Positions 23,223 through 25,139 of a stretch of 25,139 bases of DNA are shown here, piece by piece. This DNA is from RYN-428 sp035695715 (GTDB taxonomy: Bacteria > Planctomycetota > Phycisphaerae > Tepidisphaerales > Tepidisphaeraceae): contig DASRRM010000200.1 of NCBI GenBank assembly GCA_035695715.1, forward strand, positions 1 to 25,139, in the 5' to 3' direction. The notes below the pieces were generated by a model. It made no database searches. It was given only the letters and a program-made list of their open reading frames with translations, and had not been told where the DNA came from. The translations under genes and the position numbers were made by a program. Numbering within the stretch: the first letter of the stretch is position 1; each line of letters starts with the position of its first letter.

Positions 23223-24962
23223 CTAAACACAAAAATCTTCCAGTGCCATCCGCACCCGCTCAATAACTTCATCCCAATACCCCGCCCGGCTCTGGCGGAA
23301 AAGACGCATGGTTGGATACCACGGCGTGTCATCGCCAGCGACCTGCCAGCGCCAATCGGGGTTGAAGGGGATCAATACCCAGGTTGGCTTTCCCATCGCT
23401 CCGGCCAGATGCGCGACGGCGGTGTCGGCGCAAATCACCAGATCGAGATTTGCAATCAGGGCGGCGGTGTCGGCGAAGTCGCTTAGCTCAGCCGTGTGAT
23501 CCACCATCGGAAAATCTGCGGGAATGCCGGGATTCTGTGTCCCGGCATGAAACTTTTGCAGGCTGACGAATGTCGCGGCGGCGGTTGCCAGCGGGGTGAG
23601 TTGGCAAAGGCGCAGGGAACGGTTGCGGTCATTGCGATGCGAAGATTTTCCGGCCCAGGCGATGCCGACCTTGGGGCGATTGGCCGGTCGCGGTCCGCGA
23701 ACTTCCGCGACGTCGCATCGCGCGCGCCATCGTGATACTAGATTTTCGTCGGCTGCGAGATAGGTAATTTGGTTCGGAATCGTCGCCAGATTTGTCGCGA
23801 ACGCTCCCGGCAGGCTTGCCATCGGGCAATGCACGTCGAACGCCGGCGCGGGCTCGCTGCTGGCGATAACTCCCGCGGCTCCAGCAAGATTCCGTATCAG
23901 CCGGACCAGTTCGTCCTGGCATTGCAGGATCACCCGCCCGCCGCGGGCGGCGAGCATGGGGATATAGCGGGCGAACTGAATCGTATCGCCCAGGCCCTGC
24001 TCGGCATGCACAAAAATCGTCCGGCCGGTCAGGTCCTGACCGGTCCACTGCGGCTGAGAAAAAATCCTGGCCGGCGGAAAGCCGCGGCATTTCCAGCGCC
24101 ATTCGTATTGCTCCCAGCCTGCCGCGAAGTCGCCGGTCAGGAGCAGGATCACCGCGAGATTGAAATGGGCATCGGCGTTAGCCCGGTCGATCGCCACCGC
24201 CTTGCGGCAGATCGCCAGCGAAGCGGCGAATTCGCCGCGGTCGGCCAGGGCGGTGCCGAGATTGGTGAAGGCATCGCCATAGCGCGGATGGCGTTTGATG
24301 GCGTTGTAGAAAGCGGCGATGGCCTCGTCGGTCTTCCCCGCCTGCGCCAGCGCCACGCCGAGGTTGTTGTACGCCTGGGCGTAATCCGGATCGAGCGTGA
24401 TGGCGACCCGGGCGGCCAGTGCGGCCTGCTCGATTCGGCCCGCCGAAAAAAGCGCGATGCTGAAATTGTTATGCGCGGTCGGCGAAAATGCATCAAGCGC
24501 GACGGCCCGTTCGTGGGCCTTGATGGCGCGATCGCCCTGCCCCCTCTGCCCTCTGACCTCTGATCTCTGACCTCTGACCTCTTGCTCACGCAGGGCGATG
24601 CCGAGGTTGTCCCACGCGATGGCTGACGCGGGGTTCAGCTCGACGGCTTTTTCCAGGGCGGCAATTGCCTGGGTGAACTCCTTTTGCTTGACCAGTGCCA
24701 CGCCGAGGTTGCTCCACACGCCGTCGAGATGTGAATCGAGTTTCAGCGCCGCGTGATAGGCGTCGATCGCCTCGTCGAGTTGCCCGGCATCGTCCAGGGC
24801 GTTGGCCAGATTATTCCACGCCTGCGCGAAGGCGGGATCGAGGCGGATGGCCTGGCGGAAGGAATCGATGGCGCGTTGCGTATCGCCGGCTTGTTGGAAG
24901 GCATTGCCGCGCGCCAGGCAATCATCGGCGCGGGCGGAGTTGAGTGGATGGCGGGCGTCCAT
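23223..24962 (-). CDS. TPR protein with C-terminal glycosyltransferase-9-like domain (second copy)
   Basis: A protein of 579 residues, related in architecture to the gene at 7742-9343. About seven TPRs cover residues 15-275 (WNNLANALDDAGQLDEAIDAY, AYNNLGVALAQAGKTDEAI), then GDFAAGWEQYEWRW. The GT9-like domain follows: AEQGLGDTIQFARY, VGIAWAGKSSHRNDRNRSL (keeps the basic/acidic motif degenerate in the other copy), DTAVAHLAGAMGKPTW and DTPWYPTMRLFRQ. Probable role is transfer of a sugar to a protein or envelope glycan; donor and acceptor unknown. Residues about 127-140 (EVRGQRSEVRGQRG) are encoded by a 7-nt tandem repeat and interrupt a TPR. ATG 24962 is chosen over TTG 24977. No ribosome site is evident; hairpins lie directly upstream. 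It is the probable first gene of a unit with the acetyltransferase and nfo. Confidence 0.88.
   Translation of the reverse strand: MDARHPLNSARADDCLARGNAFQQAGDTQRAIDSFRQAIRLDPAFAQAWNNLANALDDAGQLDEAIDAYHAALKLDSHLDGVWSNLGVALVKQKEFTQAIAALEKAVELNPASAIAWDNLGIALREQEVRGQRSEVRGQRGQGDRAIKAHERAVALDAFSPTAHNNFSIALFSAGRIEQAALAARVAITLDPDYAQAYNNLGVALAQAGKTDEAIAAFYNAIKRHPRYGDAFTNLGTALADRGEFAASLAICRKAVAIDRANADAHFNLAVILLLTGDFAAGWEQYEWRWKCRGFPPARIFSQPQWTGQDLTGRTIFVHAEQGLGDTIQFARYIPMLAARGGRVILQCQDELVRLIRNLAGAAGVIASSEPAPAFDVHCPMASLPGAFATNLATIPNQITYLAADENLVSRWRARCDVAEVRGPRPANRPKVGIAWAGKSSHRNDRNRSLRLCQLTPLATAAATFVSLQKFHAGTQNPGIPADFPMVDHTAELSDFADTAALIANLDLVICADTAVAHLAGAMGKPTWVLIPFNPDWRWQVAGDDTPWYPTMRLFRQSRAGYWDEVIERVRMALEDFCV
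24544..24585. repeat. Heptanucleotide tandem array (CTCTGAC-like x6) inside coding sequence
   Basis: Six consecutive 7-nt units on the plus strand: CTCTGCC, CTCTGAC, CTCTGAT, CTCTGAC, CTCTGAC, CTCTTGC. The total is 42 nt, exactly 14 codons, so the TPR reading frame is kept. On the coding strand it gives an EVRGQRS-type repeat. Confidence 0.9.
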
Positions 24963-24978
24963 GGGTGTGGGCGACAAT

Positions 24979-25020
24979 CGCGAAACCGCAAGCGACGAAC
25001 AGGCCGCTTGCGGCTTCGCG
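24979..25020. repeat. 16-bp inverted repeat upstream of the TPR gene
   Basis: 24979-24994 (CGCGAAACCGCAAGCG) pairs with 25005-25020 with 15 of 16 matches and a 10-nt loop. It begins 17 nt upstream of ATG 24962 and may be in the 5' leader of that mRNA. Confidence 0.75.
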
Positions 25021-25048
25021 GCGTTCTTGTCACTTTATCGCGTCGAAA

Positions 25049-25125
25049 GAGCCGCGCACGAAGGGTACTCCCGCAGTAAGCGGTTTCCCCCCGCTTACTG
25101 CGGGAGCACCCTGCGTGCGCGGCTC
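25049..25125. repeat. 35-bp inverted repeat with 7-nt loop
   Basis: Left arm 25049-25083 and right arm 25091-25125 pair over 35 bp with two mismatches; the loop is TTTCCCC. The inner part CCGCAGTAAGCGG / CCGCTTACTGCGG is perfect. The sequence family differs from the CACGGGCG palindromes at 19008 and 21605. It is upstream of the TPR/glycosyltransferase start and near the window edge, so its other neighbour is not visible. Confidence 0.85.
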
Positions 25126-25139
25126 GTTATGCCTCTGTC

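Overview
The window looks like a chromosomal piece of a GC-rich planctomycete, most likely of the Phycisphaerae type. The lineage call is inference. It rests on the DUF1549/DUF1553 and DUF1501 pair of secreted proteins, an N-terminal LEPR-XLL-like motif on a giant surface protein with a C-terminal dockerin-like end, 'WPQFRGPN' propeller proteins, a lone pseudopilin with a GQDGxxxxGDDN tail, a membrane protein with a CxxCGYDLR zinc ribbon, weak or absent Shine-Dalgarno sequences at many starts, and abundant intergenic palindromes. No rRNA, tRNA, CRISPR array, transposase or phage gene was seen.

Layout. (1) Positions 1-7332, minus strand: one uninterrupted reading frame of at least 2444 codons that runs off the left edge. 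It encodes a giant extracellular protein with five PA14-like modules, about nine fibronectin-III-like modules, a legume-lectin-like module, a TIG module and the start of a dockerin-like repeat. (2) 7333-7741: AT-rich divergent intergenic region. (3) 7742-11256, plus strand: a TPR/glycosyltransferase-9-like gene overlapping a TPR/sulfotransferase gene by 13 nt. (4) 11286-12008, minus: OmpH/Skp-like envelope protein. (5) 12259-13476, minus: PQQ-type beta-propeller protein. (6) 13688-15418, plus: esterase fused to a gluconolactonase-like propeller. (7) 15449-16174, minus: pseudopilin. (8) 16330-21393, plus: DUF1549/F5-8C/DUF1553 protein, a palindrome-rich spacer, a small membrane zinc-ribbon protein, and a Tat-exported DUF1501 protein. 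(9) 21394-21791: a convergent spacer filled almost entirely by nested inverted repeats. (10) 21792-24962, minus: TPR/glycosyltransferase, GNAT acetyltransferase and endonuclease IV (nfo), probably transcribed in that order. (11) 24963-25139: two more hairpin elements.

How the genes may work together. Most products act at or outside the cell envelope. The giant modular protein faces, across one divergent region, a TPR-glycosyltransferase and a TPR-sulfotransferase; together with the second TPR-glycosyltransferase these could decorate secreted proteins or glycans. This link is inference from position and domains. The DUF1549/DUF1553 and DUF1501 proteins are a recurrent planctomycete pair of unknown biochemistry. 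Nfo is the only clearly recognisable housekeeping enzyme.

The most unusual structure is in the DNA. Three spacers carry palindromic elements with arms of 16-37 bp. A 19-nt core occurs four times, with a compensatory base-pair change in one copy. Two tracts of 7-nt tandem repeats are present, and one has expanded in frame inside a TPR coding region.
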